A stretch of 63,907 nt of DNA from Ruminococcus sp. (GTDB lineage Bacteria > Bacillota > Clostridia > Oscillospirales > Ruminococcaceae), in NCBI RefSeq assembly GCF_024692365.1, contig NZ_JAILMR010000066.1, positions 1-63,907 of the forward strand, given 5' to 3'. Positions 34,627-43,480 of this stretch are shown here, one piece after another. Below the pieces are notes generated by a model. The model had not been told where the DNA came from. It made no database searches and saw only the letters and a list, made by a program, of their open reading frames with translations. Positions within the stretch are counted from its first letter, which is position 1. Every line of letters starts with the position of its first letter. The position numbers and the translations under genes are program-made.

Positions 34627-34678
34627 ATTTTCCGCGGTTCGGGAGCCGATCAAAGTACCCCCGCAAAAGCCGCGAAAA
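34627..34678 (-). promoter_or_regulatory. Hairpin in the leader of the kinase operon
   Basis: TTTTCCGCGG (34627-34636) pairs with CCGCGAAAA (34670-34678) around a GC-rich loop, within the 240-base leader between promoter and first gene. A second short hairpin, CAGGT/ACCTG, lies near 34690-34705. No terminator or recognised riboswitch is seen. Confidence 0.4.
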
Positions 34679-34791
34679 CATTAGATTTCAGGTATCATCA
34701 CCTGCCGCGGTATTGTTGTGTATAACCACTATCAAAGACAATACGAAAAGGAATATTTTACATCCAAAAAGTACTCTAATACATTTATTTA

Positions 34792-34820
34792 AGTATACCA
34801 CTTTTTGATAAAATTGTCAA
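34792..34820 (-). promoter_or_regulatory. Promoter of the kinase/VWA/PP2C operon
   Basis: Minus strand TTGACA (34820-34815), 17-base spacer with an A5 run, TATACT (34797-34792). It matches the promoter at 38131-38159 at 23 of 29 positions. Confidence 0.85.
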
Positions 34821-34904
34821 GTAAAAATGATATCCTTAAGTTCAAATTTACCGAAGATACACAAATAGAACGTTTTCGGAACACCTGTTGGGAATAAATT
34901 CGGC

Positions 34905-34948
34905 AAAAAGGGCGGCAAGTCCCGCAGTATAGCAGGTCCCGACCGCCC
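34905..34948 (-). terminator. Terminator of the hydrogenase-like operon
   Basis: GGGCGG and CCGCCC (34910-34948) enclose an inner GGGAC/GTCCC-type helix and are followed on the minus strand by TTTTT. It separates the operon from the kinase operon downstream. Confidence 0.85.
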
Positions 34949-34958
34949 ATAATTGGTA

Positions 34959-35204
34959 TCATCCAACAGAATAAACTGTATTTGAGGAAACTCCTTCCAG
35001 AGCATTGACCTGTTCTGCAAGATCTTCAATTGTCTCCTCGGGAGCATCGACAGCAACACTGATTATGTTGATGCCTCTCTCCCTGTAAGGCACGCCCATT
35101 CTTCCGACAACGTACTCACTATATTCATGAAGAAGAGCATTCACTCCCTCAACGGAAGCACCTCTTTCAACTATTATCGCAACTATTGCTACCTTTGAAG
35201 ACAT
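34959..35204 (-). CDS. TM1266-family iron-only hydrogenase system regulator
   Basis: An 81-residue ferredoxin-fold protein. The sequence VGRMGVPYRERGINIISVAVD and the preceding LHEYSEY block are those of the TM1266 family (TIGR03959), found beside [FeFe]-hydrogenase or hydrogenase-maturation genes and annotated as a putative regulator. Its ACT-like shape suggests ligand or protein binding, but the mechanism is not known. It starts 43 bases after the hydrogenase-like gene and is the last gene before the terminator. GGT-rich site AAGGT precedes ATG at 35204. Confidence 0.88.
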   Translation of the reverse strand: MSSKVAIVAIIVERGASVEGVNALLHEYSEYVVGRMGVPYRERGINIISVAVDAPEETIEDLAEQVNALEGVSSNTVYSVG

Positions 35205-35247
35205 AGTACACCTTACCTTTCTTAATCAGATTCACGAAGGATTTGTA

Positions 35248-36930
35248 TTACTTCTTCTCGTTTGCTTTGTGCAGAGTGTCGTTTATCTCTTCTACGAGTT
35301 TGTTGATCTCGACAATAGAATTATTGATAACACCCGAGCTCTCGTTGGTGACATTTACGTTGTCATCAAGCGCACTGAAAGCTTCGATAGTAGTTTCGAG
35401 TATGGAGATCAGCTGAGATACGCTTCCCGAATCCATGGTAGAATTGTCATGGCAGAATGCAACGACATTTGTGAGCAGGTTCTTAACGACATCTGCTCTC
35501 TCACTGGTCTTGGAAGTGGATTCGCCGATGGTATCCATATTCTTGAGAATGTTATCAACGCCTTCTCTCAGCTTATCCGAAAGTTCAAGACATTCGTAGG
35601 TTATCTCAGCCAGCTTCTCGTGCTGTTCAGCCAGTTCGCTGTGTCTTGCTACCATTACGGACTTAGCGTGGATAACGCAGTTATCAGGTGTGTTCAGACC
35701 TCTGTAAATAGCGATAGCCATTTCACGACATGATCTGTAACCGCAGGCACGGCAGTCATAGTGCTTCTCGTCCTCGGTATGCTGACCCATGCTCTCATAG
35801 ATAGGATCAAGCTGTCTCTCGGTAGGAACAGGAGTAGGAGTAACAGGCTTGTAGTTTCTCAGGAAGTCGTTGAGTTTCAGCTCATCATCGAACTTCTTGA
35901 ACATCCTATCTTCGCCTCTGCCCATGAAGCCTCCCTTACGGCGGCTCTTAGCTTCCTTCTCGACTTCCTTCATGGTCAGCATTACATCGAACATGGTCTG
36001 ATTGGTCGCTGAACCTGGTCCTACGTTACAACCGAATTCACACGACAGTACATCGAATACCTCGGGGTGCTTGAAGTCAGGCATCTCAGCATACATATCC
36101 AGTTCGGGATAAACCTTGTTGACACCCTCGGAAGTGGTTACATTGATATCGGGATTGTGCAGCCAGAGGTTGTCTCTCAATCCGCCCGGACGAGGGTATA
36201 TAGCACCCACCTGACCCTGCTGGTCATCGAACTTGTATTCATAATCCTCTGCACTTGAAACAGGGATAGATATACCGTTTCTCTCGAAATAGTCATTCAG
36301 CTTTCTGAAAGTAACGTTGAAATCAACAAGACCTGTCTCCTCGAACTCGTACTTCTTAGCGATACATGGCGACAGCATTGCGATGGGGTTGTTTCTGTTC
36401 AGATACTTTCTGATATACACTGCGCTACATGAAACAGGGCTGTGTATAGGTGAAAGGTTAGCCAGCAGCTTAGGCTGATAAGTTTCAACATACTTTACTA
36501 TTGCAGAACATGGCTGGGTAATAACATTGCCGACCTTCTTCTGCTCTATTGCTCTCAGGTGAGCCCATGTGCAGATATCTGCGCCGAAGGATACATCGTA
36601 TATGATACATCCCTGTTTGCGGAACCAGTCGAGTATGCCCTTCCACTTTGTGGGGAATACAGACTTGATGGAAGGCGATACCAGTATTATCAGCTTATCG
36701 CGCTTCATTCTGTTCATGCACTCATCGGTATCGTCGATATAGTCTCTTGCACCGTGATTACAGCTTACTACACACGCACCGCAGCCTATGCAGCGATCGG
36801 GATTTATTGATGTTATGAACTTGCCGCCTTCAAGCATCTTGGTTATGTTAGCCTCGGGCGCGGGACAAGCCCTCACACAAGCATTACAGCCCACACATTT
36901 TTCGGGCTTTACTATGATTAATTCACTCAT
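35248..36930 (-). CDS. [FeFe]-hydrogenase-like sensor protein (HydS-like)
   Basis: A 560-residue cytoplasmic iron-sulphur protein. Two 4Fe-4S ferredoxin motifs (C12/15/18/22 and C47/50/53/57) precede an H-cluster domain with ligand Cys C141 (TQPCSA), C189 (SPCIAKKYEFE), C297 and C301 (VLSCEFGCNVGPG). A four-Cys Fe-S motif (CRACGYRSC...C, about 404-430) and a coiled coil of about 110 residues follow. All four H-cluster cysteines are kept, but the residue before C141 is Pro where active hydrogenases have the proton-transfer Cys. That, and the signalling-type tail without electron-transfer partners, suggests a hydrogen or redox sensor. No PAS domain is visible, unlike classical HydS. ATG at 36930 follows AAGGAG by 12 bases; TTG at 36942 is the alternative. 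Confidence 0.85.
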   Translation of the reverse strand: MSELIIVKPEKCVGCNACVRACPAPEANITKMLEGGKFITSINPDRCIGCGACVVSCNHGARDYIDDTDECMNRMKRDKLIILVSPSIKSVFPTKWKGILDWFRKQGCIIYDVSFGADICTWAHLRAIEQKKVGNVITQPCSAIVKYVETYQPKLLANLSPIHSPVSCSAVYIRKYLNRNNPIAMLSPCIAKKYEFEETGLVDFNVTFRKLNDYFERNGISIPVSSAEDYEYKFDDQQGQVGAIYPRPGGLRDNLWLHNPDINVTTSEGVNKVYPELDMYAEMPDFKHPEVFDVLSCEFGCNVGPGSATNQTMFDVMLTMKEVEKEAKSRRKGGFMGRGEDRMFKKFDDELKLNDFLRNYKPVTPTPVPTERQLDPIYESMGQHTEDEKHYDCRACGYRSCREMAIAIYRGLNTPDNCVIHAKSVMVARHSELAEQHEKLAEITYECLELSDKLREGVDNILKNMDTIGESTSKTSERADVVKNLLTNVVAFCHDNSTMDSGSVSQLISILETTIEAFSALDDNVNVTNESSGVINNSIVEINKLVEEINDTLHKANEKK

Positions 36931-36975
36931 AAGATAATACAACTCCTTACCAAATTATTCCGGTCGAACGGGATC

Positions 36976-38025
36976 TTATTTTTTCAGTGCGTTAGCCTGC
37001 TTCATAAGATCAGCCAGATCTACACCGCCTGATTTTTTATCACCTGCAGGCTTATCAGCGGGAGCATCTGACTTCTTGTCAGCCTTCTCCTCACCCTTCT
37101 TATCGCCGTCATTTCCCTTTTTCTTGTCGCCGCCGATAGCAGCAGCCATCTTTGCCAACTCATCAAGTCTTGCATTGGACTTCTTTTCCTGTTCGGAAGG
37201 TTTTCTGGGCTCGGGAGCATCGGGCAGCTGAGGCTCGAAAGTCTCGGGATTCTTGAACTCGGGAACTCCGCCCTCAGTAAGTTTATTCTCGGTAGTTTTC
37301 AGCAGCTTTTCTGCTTCTGCGTTTTTGTCCTTGATAACTGCGAATACCTCGTTAAGATCATTCAGATGCTTGCCGAGATTTTCAACTTCCTTGAGCATAG
37401 CAGCTCTCAGGTTATTGGAAGCGACCTTCATCTTCTCAGCTGAATTCTTGGATTCAGCATCGGTCTCGGCTGCTCTCTTTTCAGCCTCATATACTATTTC
37501 AGCAGCAGTATGGTTGGCATCATCGATCATTTCCTTGACGAGTGCCTCAGTCTGCGCCTTCTTCTCATCAGCTTCCTTATTTGCATTTGCAACGACAGCT
37601 GTTGCGGAAGCCTGTGCTGCTATGAACACCTGGCTGAGTGCATTAGCTTCGTTATCATTCTCGAGTGCGCTGAGTTTTGTCTTAGCATCTTCGAGTTCTT
37701 TTAATGTATCGGCATGAGTAGCCTTCAAAGCTGCCAGTTCATCGGCAAGCTTTGCTTTATCCTCTTCAGCTGCCTTCAGCTTGGTAGATGCAGTTTCATT
37801 CTGCACCTGAAGACTGGTCAGCTTTACTTTCTCCTGAGTAAGCACTGCTTCGTGCGCTTTTTCCTCGGACGATCCTTTCTTGTATTCCTCGATGAGCAGC
37901 TTGGTCTCGCGAAGCTCATTCTTGAGATCGAACAGCTGAGTGTTCAGAAATTCAAATCTCTTGATAACATCATTTCTGTCATACCCGCCGAACTCGACCG
38001 TTCTGATAAATCTAGTATCCGCCAT
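36976..38025 (-). CDS. Coiled-coil protein, first gene of the hydrogenase-like operon
   Basis: A 349-residue soluble protein. The opening (TRFIRTVEFGGYDRNDVIKRFEFLNTQL) resembles a DivIVA-type N-terminal segment; I keep that as a weak similarity. Residues about 30-260 form heptad-rich coiled coil with many Ala and Glu, and the C-terminus is charged with Lys/Pro/Asp repeats ending GGVDLADLMKQANALKK. ATG at 38025 follows AGGAGG. It is co-transcribed with the hydrogenase-like gene 45 bases downstream. Its form suggests a scaffold that oligomerises the sensor complex. No enzymatic domain is visible. Confidence 0.75.
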   Translation of the reverse strand: MADTRFIRTVEFGGYDRNDVIKRFEFLNTQLFDLKNELRETKLLIEEYKKGSSEEKAHEAVLTQEKVKLTSLQVQNETASTKLKAAEEDKAKLADELAALKATHADTLKELEDAKTKLSALENDNEANALSQVFIAAQASATAVVANANKEADEKKAQTEALVKEMIDDANHTAAEIVYEAEKRAAETDAESKNSAEKMKVASNNLRAAMLKEVENLGKHLNDLNEVFAVIKDKNAEAEKLLKTTENKLTEGGVPEFKNPETFEPQLPDAPEPRKPSEQEKKSNARLDELAKMAAAIGGDKKKGNDGDKKGEEKADKKSDAPADKPAGDKKSGGVDLADLMKQANALKK

Positions 38026-38130
38026 TATATCATCCTCCTGATGCCAGACCGCCTGAAAAAGCGTAGGCAAGCTTATCAAATTATACACGAACACTGTGCG
38101 TTTGCTCAGTTCATTAATAATTACAATAAT

Positions 38131-38159
38131 AGTATAAAACTTTTTTTCATAATTGTCAA
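38131..38159 (-). promoter_or_regulatory. Promoter of the hydrogenase-like operon
   Basis: Minus strand TTGACA (38159-38154), 17 bases with an A7 run, TATACT (38136-38131). Nothing else is seen in the rest of the gap 38160-38410. Confidence 0.85.
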
Positions 38160-38412
38160 TAGATTTTTTAATAAAGCGAGAAGGTTTTTCTACGTTTTAA
38201 TCAAAACAGTTACGATAGTTCAGTTTTGTCTTGGGAAACAGTCCAAAAATTGCGCTAATTGCCCAGTTTCAGCAGTGCCATTTTATCAAGTATGTACAAA
38301 ACAGTTCAGATTTACTGAACGCAGAAATTATTAACTTCAATTTGTATAGTTTCCACAAAATGAAATTATATTAATATATATAAGCATATAATACGCTATA
38401 TTCCTGTCCGCG

Positions 38413-38441
38413 AAAAAAACACTCACCGTTCCACGGTGAGC
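38413..38441 (-). terminator. Terminator of the 38461 gene
   Basis: CTCACCG/CGGTGAG (38422-38440) with a five-base loop, followed on the minus strand by seven T residues. Confidence 0.9.
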
Positions 38442-38460
38442 GTTTATCCGTTTTATGTTT

Positions 38461-39018
38461 TTACCAGTCGTTCTCACAGTCCTTTATAAGGCGCTGAACT
38501 TCTTCATTGAAATACAGTCCCACATCAAAGAGCTTATCCGCCTGCTGTTTGGTTATCTTACCTGTCATCGAATAAACGAACTGTCCGTGCTGACGCTGTG
38601 TACCGTCCCAGGAGTCGATGACCTTTATCCAGCCCGCTCTGCCAAGTGACCTTTCGGGGAACTTGGTGCCCGGTATGAATTTATCCGCAAGCATTATCGC
38701 ACATCTGTTGTGGTTGGTATAATCGCAGGAATAAGTATCCCCCTGAGGAGATATCCACCCCAGCTTGAAATTATCATCGTTCTTATAAAACATCTTCTCC
38801 AGCGGGAGAGGATATTTGTTATCCGATTCTATAATTTTAACAAAATTATAATCGTCCTCTTTAAAGGAGTGATAACCGCCGCAGCCGTCAAGAACAACAG
38901 GAAGCTGTTCTTTCTTCACCACTTTCTCGAAGAGTGTACCTTTGAGTGAAGACAGCGTATCATGGTACTCATTGCAGTACAGACCTGTTGCCGACCGATA
39001 CACAGCATATTTCTTCAC
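38461..39018 (-). CDS. Conserved-looking hypothetical protein
   Basis: A soluble protein of 185 residues. GTG at 39018 is chosen since GGGGAG lies eight bases upstream; the ATG codons further up overlap that site. No signal peptide or membrane segment. The sequence has many aromatic and charged residues (GGYHSFKEDDYNFVK, SPQGDTYSCDYTNHN, WDGTQRQHGQFVYSM) but no motif I can name. It has its own promoter (39056-39085) and terminator, so it is a single-gene unit next to the sensor operon. Confidence 0.7.
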   Translation of the reverse strand: MKKYAVYRSATGLYCNEYHDTLSSLKGTLFEKVVKKEQLPVVLDGCGGYHSFKEDDYNFVKIIESDNKYPLPLEKMFYKNDDNFKLGWISPQGDTYSCDYTNHNRCAIMLADKFIPGTKFPERSLGRAGWIKVIDSWDGTQRQHGQFVYSMTGKITKQQADKLFDVGLYFNEEVQRLIKDCENDW

Positions 39019-39055
39019 ATCGTTCACTCCCCTCATCACGAACTATACATATAAT

Positions 39056-39085
39056 ATTTTATCACATTTCTACCACATTTGTCAA
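39056..39085 (-). promoter_or_regulatory. Promoter of the 38461 gene
   Basis: TTGACA (39085-39080), 18 bases, TAAAAT (39061-39056) on the minus strand. Confidence 0.8.
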
Positions 39086-39127
39086 TAGCAAAAATTGGAT
39101 ATGGCGAATCAAGCAAAAACTGCGCTT

Positions 39128-40357
39128 CTATATCACCTGGAAAAGATAGAATTTGAGATAATCTGTTTCGGGGACGTTCATTAGTATAGGATGGTCGGGT
39201 GCCTGCTGACGAGCTTCAACGAGTTTCAGCCTTACGCCTGCGTCCTGTGCGGCACTCATCAGCATTTTTACGAAAAGCTCATTGGTCATAAAATGCGAAC
39301 ATGAACAGGTAGCAAGATAGCCGCCGCGGGGCAGCATTTTCATGGCACGGTAGTTTATCTCCTTGTAACCTCTCTCGGCTGAATTCACGGTTTTACGGCT
39401 TTTTGTAAATGCAGGAGGGTCGAGGATAACGAAGTCGTACCCTGCTTTTTCCTCGGTGAGTTTCGGCAGGAGGTCAAATACATCAGCACAGATAAAGTCC
39501 ATTTTATCGAACAGACCATTTCTTTCAGCATTAGCCCTTGCAGTATCCACCGCAAACTGTGAAACGTCTACCGCTGTAACATGAGCCGCGCCGCCGAAAG
39601 CTGCATTCAGCGCGAAAGAGCCTGTATGGGTAAAGCAGTCAAGCACCTTTTTGCCCTTGGCGATCTTAGCCGCCGCCAGACGGTTGTATTTCTGGTCGAG
39701 GAAGAAGCCTGTCTTCTGACCGTTTTCAACGTCCACCTTGTAGATTATGCCGTTCTCATTTATCTCGGTAACAGGAGATTCGGGAGGTGCGGGCAGGAAG
39801 TCAGCCTTATACCAACCCTTGCTCTGTTCCAGACCTTCAAGCTCGCGGATAGCAACGTCATTGCGCTCCATTATACCACGGAGAGCCACACCATCGGCGG
39901 CAAGCTCCTCGGTCAGCAGGCGGTACAGCATATCCTTTCTCTGCTCCATGCCATAGCTAAGCACCTGCACGGAGAGTATGTCGTTATAGCGGTCAACGGT
40001 CAGCCCGGGCAGTCCGTCAGATTCACCGTGTACCAGTCGGCAGGCGGTGATATCGTCACCCATGACTGTCTTGCGGTGGTCAAGTGCGTACCTTATCCTG
40101 CGGCGGAAAAAGCTCTCGCCGAAAGTTTCATTGGCGTTATCGGCAAGTATCCTCACCCTTATCTTGCTGTTAAGGCTCACAAGTCCCGAGCCCAGATAAC
40201 TGCCTTTGGGCGACAGCACATCGGCTATACATCCGTTCTCTATCCCCTCGGGAGATACCTCTATCTCGTTATCATAAACCCAGGGGTGTCCGCCTTTCAG
40301 CCTGTTTTCGCACCTTTTGCTGACTTTGAAAGCAGGAAATCTCCTCTGCTGCTTCAT
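39128..40357 (-). CDS. Class I rRNA large-subunit methyltransferase, RlmI-like
   Basis: Methylates a cytosine of 23S rRNA using SAM, by family. The 409 residues comprise an N-terminal PUA domain (about 1-75, LKGGHPWVYDNEI), a linker and a Rossmann methyltransferase domain with DCFTHTGSFALNAA (SAM motif), AVDVSQ and catalytic-type DPPAFTKS, then TCSCSHF. ATG at 40357 follows GAGGAGG. The upstream gene stops immediately before this start, so the two are co-translated. Not to be confused with RlmK/L, since the THUMP domain is absent. Confidence 0.9.
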   Translation of the reverse strand: MKQQRRFPAFKVSKRCENRLKGGHPWVYDNEIEVSPEGIENGCIADVLSPKGSYLGSGLVSLNSKIRVRILADNANETFGESFFRRRIRYALDHRKTVMGDDITACRLVHGESDGLPGLTVDRYNDILSVQVLSYGMEQRKDMLYRLLTEELAADGVALRGIMERNDVAIRELEGLEQSKGWYKADFLPAPPESPVTEINENGIIYKVDVENGQKTGFFLDQKYNRLAAAKIAKGKKVLDCFTHTGSFALNAAFGGAAHVTAVDVSQFAVDTARANAERNGLFDKMDFICADVFDLLPKLTEEKAGYDFVILDPPAFTKSRKTVNSAERGYKEINYRAMKMLPRGGYLATCSCSHFMTNELFVKMLMSAAQDAGVRLKLVEARQQAPDHPILMNVPETDYLKFYLFQVI

Positions 40358-41023
40358 TTATTTTTCCTCCTCTTTTTTCCTGTATGTCATCCTGATATCG
40401 ACAGCGAATATTATCAGATCATAAAACACAAGCATTATCCCCATGGCATAAAGCTCCGTAAACAGCATCTTCATGGGCAGCTGCCTTATCACACGGTCAG
40501 CCCATATGCCGCAGAAATACACCGTGACTACGAAAGCTGAGATATCAAAAGCCATCTGCAAACCTGATATCACCCTGAGTTTGAACCCATCGCTCTCCGA
40601 TTTTCTGCGGCTCACTATCCTGCGCAGAAGAACTATCGTCCAACCGCCCAGCAGAAGTGCCGCCGCAGATACAAAAAACGGATAGAATACCAGAATTCTG
40701 CTGCCTGTAACATCATAAGGCTGATAAGTGTGAAGTATCTCATGCAGTTTTTCCGCTAAGGTCATACCCGATGTCATTTCATGCACCGATTTGAAATGAA
40801 CAGCTGTCTGCTCAGGCATTTTGCGGTATGCGAACAGCATTCTTACCAGACTTATATCAAATATCACCCAGCTGAACGCCCTGAAAATAATATGAACAAG
40901 CGCCGTCCGACCAAGTACCGTTTTATCATCGCCGTCACAGCGCATGATCTTTCCTATAAAAAGCCCATGGGAACCTTTGCCTGTGATCACCTTTTTCAGC
41001 TTCTGTTTTTTATCTTCCGTCAT
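40358..41023 (-). CDS. Membrane protein of unknown function
   Basis: A 221-residue protein with about four membrane segments (near 45-65, 110-135, 155-180, 185-210) separated by short charged loops. It lies between rnr (7 bases upstream) and the rRNA methyltransferase gene (no gap), so it belongs to their operon. ATG at 41023 has only a weak site, consistent with translational coupling to rnr. I do not recognise the family. Confidence 0.7.
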   Translation of the reverse strand: MTEDKKQKLKKVITGKGSHGLFIGKIMRCDGDDKTVLGRTALVHIIFRAFSWVIFDISLVRMLFAYRKMPEQTAVHFKSVHEMTSGMTLAEKLHEILHTYQPYDVTGSRILVFYPFFVSAAALLLGGWTIVLLRRIVSRRKSESDGFKLRVISGLQMAFDISAFVVTVYFCGIWADRVIRQLPMKMLFTELYAMGIMLVFYDLIIFAVDIRMTYRKKEEEK

Positions 41024-41030
41024 TGTTTTC

Positions 41031-43139
41031 TCAAATATCCGCGGGAACGAAATCTACCTTGCCCGAATTGACGTTCGCCCCGAGAACCTTTACCCTGAAT
41101 CTCTCGCCGACGCGGTATTCCACGCCTGTAGAGAAGTTTTTCAGCTTCATCATGCCGTCGCACTCATAGTAGCCCTCAGGCATATTATCAAGGTGCAGCA
41201 GACCCTCGCAGGTGTTGTCAAGCTCGATGAACATACCGAAATCCGTCACCGATACTATCACACCCTCGTATTCCTCACCGATATGACCTGTCATGTACTC
41301 AGCCTTGTAGCAGTCGTCGCAGGCACGCTCGGTCTGCATTGCCGTGAGTTCAGTTTCGGTGGAACGGTCAGCCGCCGCATACACGAACTTATTGAACCTG
41401 CTGCGGCATTCCTCCGCAGTCATTCCGCCGAGAAAAGCCGACATTATCCTGTGTATCGAAAGGTCGGGATAACGGCGTATCGGCGAAGTGAAATGAGCAT
41501 AGTCCTCCAGCACCAGTCCGTAGTGACCGATAGGCTCGGTATCGTATTTCGCCTTTGACATACTCCTCAGCACCGCATTGTTGATGATCTTTTCAGCGTC
41601 CGTATTTTTGGACATTTCAAGTATCTCCGCCAGCTGTTTCGGTTTGGGGTCATCACCCATAACATACATTATATCCAGTCCCGCCAGCAGTTCTTTCAGA
41701 CCCTCTATCTTCTCGGCAGAAGGTGGCTCGTGAACACGGTAAACAAAGGGCAGTTCGTTGTCCTTGCCGAATCTCGCGGCACATTCGTTGGCAGTCAGCA
41801 TGAAATCCTCTATCATTTCCTGTGCAAAGCCGCGGGTGTACTCGCCCACACCAACACAGACGTTGTCCTCGTTTATCATCAGAGCGCTCTCGCTTGTTTC
41901 TATCTGTGGCGCACCGCGGGCGATACGCTTTTTGCAGAGTATCTCCGCAAGTTCCTTCATCAGGGGCAGCTGTTCGATGACCTCGGCATATTTCTCCGAA
42001 AGCTCACGGCTCACAAAGCCGTCAAAGATATCATTTATCTCCGAATATACGCCCTTTACCCTCGACCTGATAACCGACTTTGCAAACTTGTAGCTGACGA
42101 TATTTCCCGAACCGTCAAGCTCTGTCAGGCAAGTGAAAGCCAGCCTGTCCTCCTGCGGGTTCAGTGAGCATATTCCGTTTGAAAGCTCGGCGGGAAGCAT
42201 GGGTATTACCCTGTTTGCGTAGTATACACTGGTGCCGCGCTGAAAAGCTTCGTTATCCAGCGCCGACCTTGGTGTTACGTAGTGCGATACGTCCGCGATA
42301 TGAACGCCGAGGATATAGCCGTTTTCCGTCTTCTGCACCGATATAGCATCGTCGATATCCTTGGTATCGGCACCGTCGATGGTAAATATAGGCAGATCAC
42401 GCAGATCGAGTCTGCCCTCCTTTTCCTCATCGGATATTCCCGCCGAGGATACTCTCCTTGCCTCATCGATGACTTCCGCAGGGAACACGGGAGTCAGCCC
42501 CGCAGCTTCAACAATGCCAAGGGCGCAGACAGCCGCTTTCAGCGAACTTCCCAGACATGATACTATCTCACAGCGGTGCTCGCTGTGCTTTTCGCCGCGC
42601 CTTGTTATAACAGCGATAGCCTTATCGCCCTCATGGAGTTCCAGCCCGAAAGGATTGACGAAATCCAGCGCATACTTCGATATAACGTCGGGCATTATTT
42701 TCAGCTTGCCGAACTCGTCAACTATCTCACCGCTGAACCTATTGAAATTCTCTTCCTCAATGGATACAACTTCGCCCTCGGGACTGTCGCCGCGGCTCTC
42801 CCTCAGCTGTACCATTACAATATCCCCGGGCATCGCACCCAGCAGGTGCTTTCCGGGAATAAATACTTCCTCGCCGGTATCAACGTTCTTAACAAAGCCG
42901 AAACTCTTGTGCAGGCGCACGACCTTGCACTTTTTCAGCTTGCCGCCCTTGCCCAGCGTAAAGCCCAGCTTGCCCTCGACTATCTCGCCTTTTTTCTTCA
43001 TCTTGTCAACAGTCTTGGCAAATTTATCAAAATCAAAGTTCCCCTTTCGGAAACTTTTCACAAGCTCCTTGAAAGGCACAGGGCGCTTGCCCGAAGCTTT
43101 CAGCTTGTTGTATATCATTTTTCTGTAGTCCTGTTTCAT
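41031..43139 (-). CDS. rnr: Ribonuclease R
   Basis: A 3'-5' exoribonuclease of 702 residues that degrades structured RNA and takes part in tmRNA-linked decay. It has N-terminal helix-turn-helix and cold-shock domains, a central RNB domain with the catalytic metal motif TIDGADTKDIDDAIS and the later TSPIRRYPDLSIHR, and a C-terminal S1 domain (EEYEGVIVSVTDFGMFIEL). ATG at 43139 follows AAAGGAG; the longer frame to 43223 has no better site. No smpB or tmRNA gene lies beside it here. Confidence 0.95.
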   Translation of the reverse strand: MKQDYRKMIYNKLKASGKRPVPFKELVKSFRKGNFDFDKFAKTVDKMKKKGEIVEGKLGFTLGKGGKLKKCKVVRLHKSFGFVKNVDTGEEVFIPGKHLLGAMPGDIVMVQLRESRGDSPEGEVVSIEEENFNRFSGEIVDEFGKLKIMPDVISKYALDFVNPFGLELHEGDKAIAVITRRGEKHSEHRCEIVSCLGSSLKAAVCALGIVEAAGLTPVFPAEVIDEARRVSSAGISDEEKEGRLDLRDLPIFTIDGADTKDIDDAISVQKTENGYILGVHIADVSHYVTPRSALDNEAFQRGTSVYYANRVIPMLPAELSNGICSLNPQEDRLAFTCLTELDGSGNIVSYKFAKSVIRSRVKGVYSEINDIFDGFVSRELSEKYAEVIEQLPLMKELAEILCKKRIARGAPQIETSESALMINEDNVCVGVGEYTRGFAQEMIEDFMLTANECAARFGKDNELPFVYRVHEPPSAEKIEGLKELLAGLDIMYVMGDDPKPKQLAEILEMSKNTDAEKIINNAVLRSMSKAKYDTEPIGHYGLVLEDYAHFTSPIRRYPDLSIHRIMSAFLGGMTAEECRSRFNKFVYAAADRSTETELTAMQTERACDDCYKAEYMTGHIGEEYEGVIVSVTDFGMFIELDNTCEGLLHLDNMPEGYYECDGMMKLKNFSTGVEYRVGERFRVKVLGANVNSGKVDFVPADI

Positions 43140-43150
43140 ATATTCTCCTT

Positions 43151-43447
43151 TTACTTCCTGTAATATTTCACCTTGAAATAACGTTCGGCTTCGCGCAGAG
43201 TGTCGAACCTTCTGCGGAGCCAATCCTCACCGCGTTTCCATGCAACTCTCAGCTGAGTAATATCCTCCATCGGTATACGCACATCTCGTATCTCCCAGCT
43301 GTCATACAGCCGTTTATATGCGGACTTTCCTCCGCATATACTGCTTCTGCGGACCGCCCTGTTGGCAAGTGTCTTGGCTTTGTATCTGTGCGGACCTTTG
43401 TTATCACTTATTATGAAAGCCGCAAATCTCTTGTAACTCCTGCTCAT
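43151..43447 (-). CDS. Small basic hypothetical protein
   Basis: Ninety-eight residues from ATG at 43447 (GAGG six bases upstream). Very basic (SRSYKRF, KAKTLANRAVRR, WLRRRFDTLREAERYFKVKYYRK), so it may bind nucleic acid. It has one Cys and no recognised motif. It ends 11 bases before rnr and is probably co-transcribed with it. Confidence 0.6.
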   Translation of the reverse strand: MSRSYKRFAAFIISDNKGPHRYKAKTLANRAVRRSSICGGKSAYKRLYDSWEIRDVRIPMEDITQLRVAWKRGEDWLRRRFDTLREAERYFKVKYYRK

Positions 43448-43480
43448 GCCGCACCTCACGCTGTACATATTAACGTACTG

